Below are positions 61,529 to 64,000 of a stretch of 64,000 nucleotides of DNA, piece by piece (position 1 is the first letter of the stretch; every line of letters begins with the position of its first letter). The notes beneath the pieces are model-generated. The model did no database searches and was not told where the DNA came from. It was given only the letters and a program-made list of their open reading frames with translations. The translations under genes and the position numbers were made by a program. The stretch comes from Siphonodentalium dalli (lineage: Eukaryota > Mollusca > Scaphopoda > Gadilida > Siphonodentaliidae), in NCBI GenBank assembly GCA_032622095.1, contig CP136061.1, positions 250,431,582-250,495,581 on the forward strand, given 5' to 3'.

Positions 61529-64000
61529 TAAATTTACGCTGTGACGTCACCATACTCATAACTCATGATGTTTACGCTGTGACGTAACCATACTCATAAC
61601 TCATGATGTTTACGCTGTGACGTAACCATACTCATAACTCATGATGTTTACGCTGTGACGTAACCATACTCATAACTCATGATGTTTAATTTACGCTGTG
61701 ACGTAACCATACTCATAACTCATGATGTTTACGCTGTGACGTAACCATACTCATAACTCATGATGTTTACGCTGTGACGTAACCATACTCATAACTCATG
61801 ATGTTTACGCTGTGACGTAACCATACTCATAACTCATGATGTTTACGCTGTGATGTCACCGTACTCATAACTCATGATGTTTAATTTACGCTGTGACGTA
61901 ACCATACTCATAACTCATGATGTTTACGCTGTGACGTAACCATACTCATAACTCATGATGTTTACGCTGTGACGTAACCATACTCATAACTCATGATGTT
62001 TAATTTACGCCGTGACGTAACCATACTCATAACTCATGATGTTTAATTTACGCCGTGACGTAACCATACTCATAACTCATGATGTTTAATTTACGCCGTG
62101 ACGTAACCATACTCATAACTCATGATGTTTACGCTGTGACGTAACCATACTCATAACTCATGATGTTTACACTGTGACGTAACCATACTCATAACTCATG
62201 ATGTTTACGCTGTGACGTAACCATACTCATAACTCATGATGTTTACGCTGTGATGTCACCGTACTCATAACTCATGATGTTTAATTTACGCTGTGACGTA
62301 ACCATACTCATAACTCATGATGTTTACGCTGTGACGTAACCATACTCGTAACTCATGATGTTTACGCTGTGACGTAACCATACTCATAACTCATGATGTT
62401 TAATTTACGCCGTGACGTAACCATACTCATAACTCATGATGTTTAATTTACGCCGTGACGTAACCATACTCATAACTCATGATGTTTAATTTACGCTGTG
62501 ACGTAACCATACTCATAACTCATGATGTTTACGCTGTGACGTAACCATACTCATAACTCATGATGTTTACGCTGTGACGTAACCATACTCATAACTCATG
62601 ATGTTTACGCTGTGACGTAACCATACTCATAACTCATGATGTTTACGCTGTGATGTCACCGTACTCATAACTCATGATGTTTAATTTACACTGTGACGTA
62701 ACCATACTCATAACTCATGATGTTTACGCTGTGACGTAACCATACTCATAACTCATGATGTTTACGCTGTGACGTAACCATACTCATAACTCATGATGTT
62801 TAATTTACGCCGTGACGTAACCATACTCATAACTCATGATGTTTAATTTACGCCGTGACGTAACCATACTCATAACTCATGATGTTTAATTTACGCCGTG
62901 ACGTAACCATACTCATAACTCATGATGTTTAATTTACGCTGTGACGTAACCATACTCATAACTCATGATGTTTAATTTACGCTGTGACGTAACCATACTC
63001 ATAACTCATGATGTTTAATTTACGCTGTGACGTAACCATACTCATAACTCATGATGTTTAATTTACGCTGTGACGTAACCATACTCATAACTCATGATGT
63101 TTAATTTACGCTGTGACGTAACCATACTCATAACTCATGATGTTTAATTTACGCTGTGACGTAACCATACTCATAACTCATGATGTTTAATTTACGCTGT
63201 GACGTAACCATACTCATAACTCACGATGTTTAATTTACGCTGTGACGTAACCATACTCATAACTCATGATGTTTAATTTACGCTGTGACGTAACCATACT
63301 CATAACTCATGATGTTTAATTTACGCTGTGACGTAACCATACTCATAACTCACGATGTTTAATTTACGCTGTGACGTAACCATACTCATAACTCACGATG
63401 TTTAATTTACGCTGTGACGTAACCATACTCATAACTCATGATGTTTAATTTACGCCGTGATGTAACCATACTCATAACTCATGATGTTTAATTTACGCCG
63501 TGATGTAACCATACTCATAACTCATGATGTTTAATTTACGCCGTGACGTAACCATACTCATAACTCATGATGTTTAATTTACGCTGTGACGTAACCATAC
63601 TCATAACTCATGATGTTTACGCTGTGACGTAACCATACTCATAACTCATGATGTTTAATTTACGCCGTGACGTAACCATACTCATAACTCATGATGTTTA
63701 ATTTACGCCGTGACGTAACCATACTCATAACTCATGATGTTTAATTTACGCTGTGACGTAACCATACTCATAACTCATGATGTTTAATTTACGCTGTGAC
63801 GTAACCATACTCATAACTCATGATGTTTAATTTACGCTGTGACGTAACCATACTCATAACTCATGATGTTTAATTTACGCTGTGACGTAACCATACTCAT
63901 AACTCATGATGTTTAATTTACGCTGTGACGTAACCATACTCATAACTCACGATGTTTAATTTACGCTGTGACGTAACCATACTCATAACTCATGATGTTT
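61529..64000. repeat. 43/38-bp satellite with CRE-like core, about 60 copies, runs off the window
   Basis: Units alternate between GTTTAATTTACGCTGTGACG (43 bp) and a short form GTTTACGCTGTGACG (38 bp), both followed by TAACCATACTCATAACTCA and TGAT. Each has TGACGTAA, one base off the CREB/ATF palindrome TGACGTCA, and a few have TGATGTCA or TGACGTCA. Variants (CGCCGTGAC, CTCACGATG, CACCGTACTC) recur in blocks. The boundary to the right is not seen. Confidence 0.93.

Noticed and set aside
61529-64000. Satellite unit as a further splice-junction array
   Set aside because: GTGAC|GTAACC and TCACAG words exist, but neither is a strong splice site and no exon borders the visible edge at 61529.

Overview
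The window is eukaryotic and reads as nuclear DNA of a marine invertebrate, most likely a mollusc or another lophotrochozoan. The reasons are spliced genes with GT-AG introns, AT-rich intergenic DNA, dense DNA-transposon debris, 5S- and tRNA-derived SINEs, non-LTR retrotransposon fragments, a pearl-type element with a core of about 160-bp repeats of the kind known from bivalves, and dispersed repeats with the 'gccataactctggtgaaa' signature. The taxonomic call is inference. There is no prokaryotic architecture.

Two conserved genes are recognised. The last exon of TSR1 (40S ribosome biogenesis factor) lies on the + strand at 4132-4340. Convergent with it on the - strand is LIN37, a MuvB/DREAM complex subunit, spread over about 20 kb (29761 down to 9916). 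I reconstruct LIN37 as eight exons: 29692-29761 (tentative), 28940-29024, 25755-25805, 23128-23261, 22126-22301, 17769-17891, 12402-12475 and 9916-10009. All splice phases agree and give 807 coding nt (268 aa), against about 246 aa in human. On the + strand two further candidate exons of unrecognised genes lie at 52105-52270 and 60377-60509.

The most unusual observation is that several tandem arrays are amplified exon-intron junctions. The LIN37 exon 17769-17891 is followed by 15 extra copies of a 36-bp unit (12 nt of exon end plus 24 nt of intron), so 16 evenly spaced GTAAGT donors run in one open reading frame. The LIN37 exon 25755-25805 is preceded by 48 length-invariant 47-bp units, each carrying the intron 3' end, the AG and about 33 nt of exon start. 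The acceptor of exon 28940-29024 is duplicated as a 38-bp unit. The end and donor of the candidate exon at 60377-60509 are tandemly copied, and at 57.8 kb four 55-bp units each carry AG, then the same 12 nt, then GT.

The rest is a mobile-element landscape. It holds hAT elements with exact 8-bp target duplications (1248-2890, 31261-32351, 39812-41297, 53272-54449) plus a hAT-like relic (8634-9509). There are piggyBac-like TTAA elements (4825-7145, 11050-11441, 14957-16516, 23286-23677, 24255-24498), TA-flanked MITEs, pogo-like foldback MITEs, two LINE fragments, SINEs and large satellites (25.8-28.0, 55.2-57.4 and 61.5-64.0 kb). Several insertions are nested, up to three deep at 4.8-7.1 kb. 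Stretches without a call hold nothing I can recognise.
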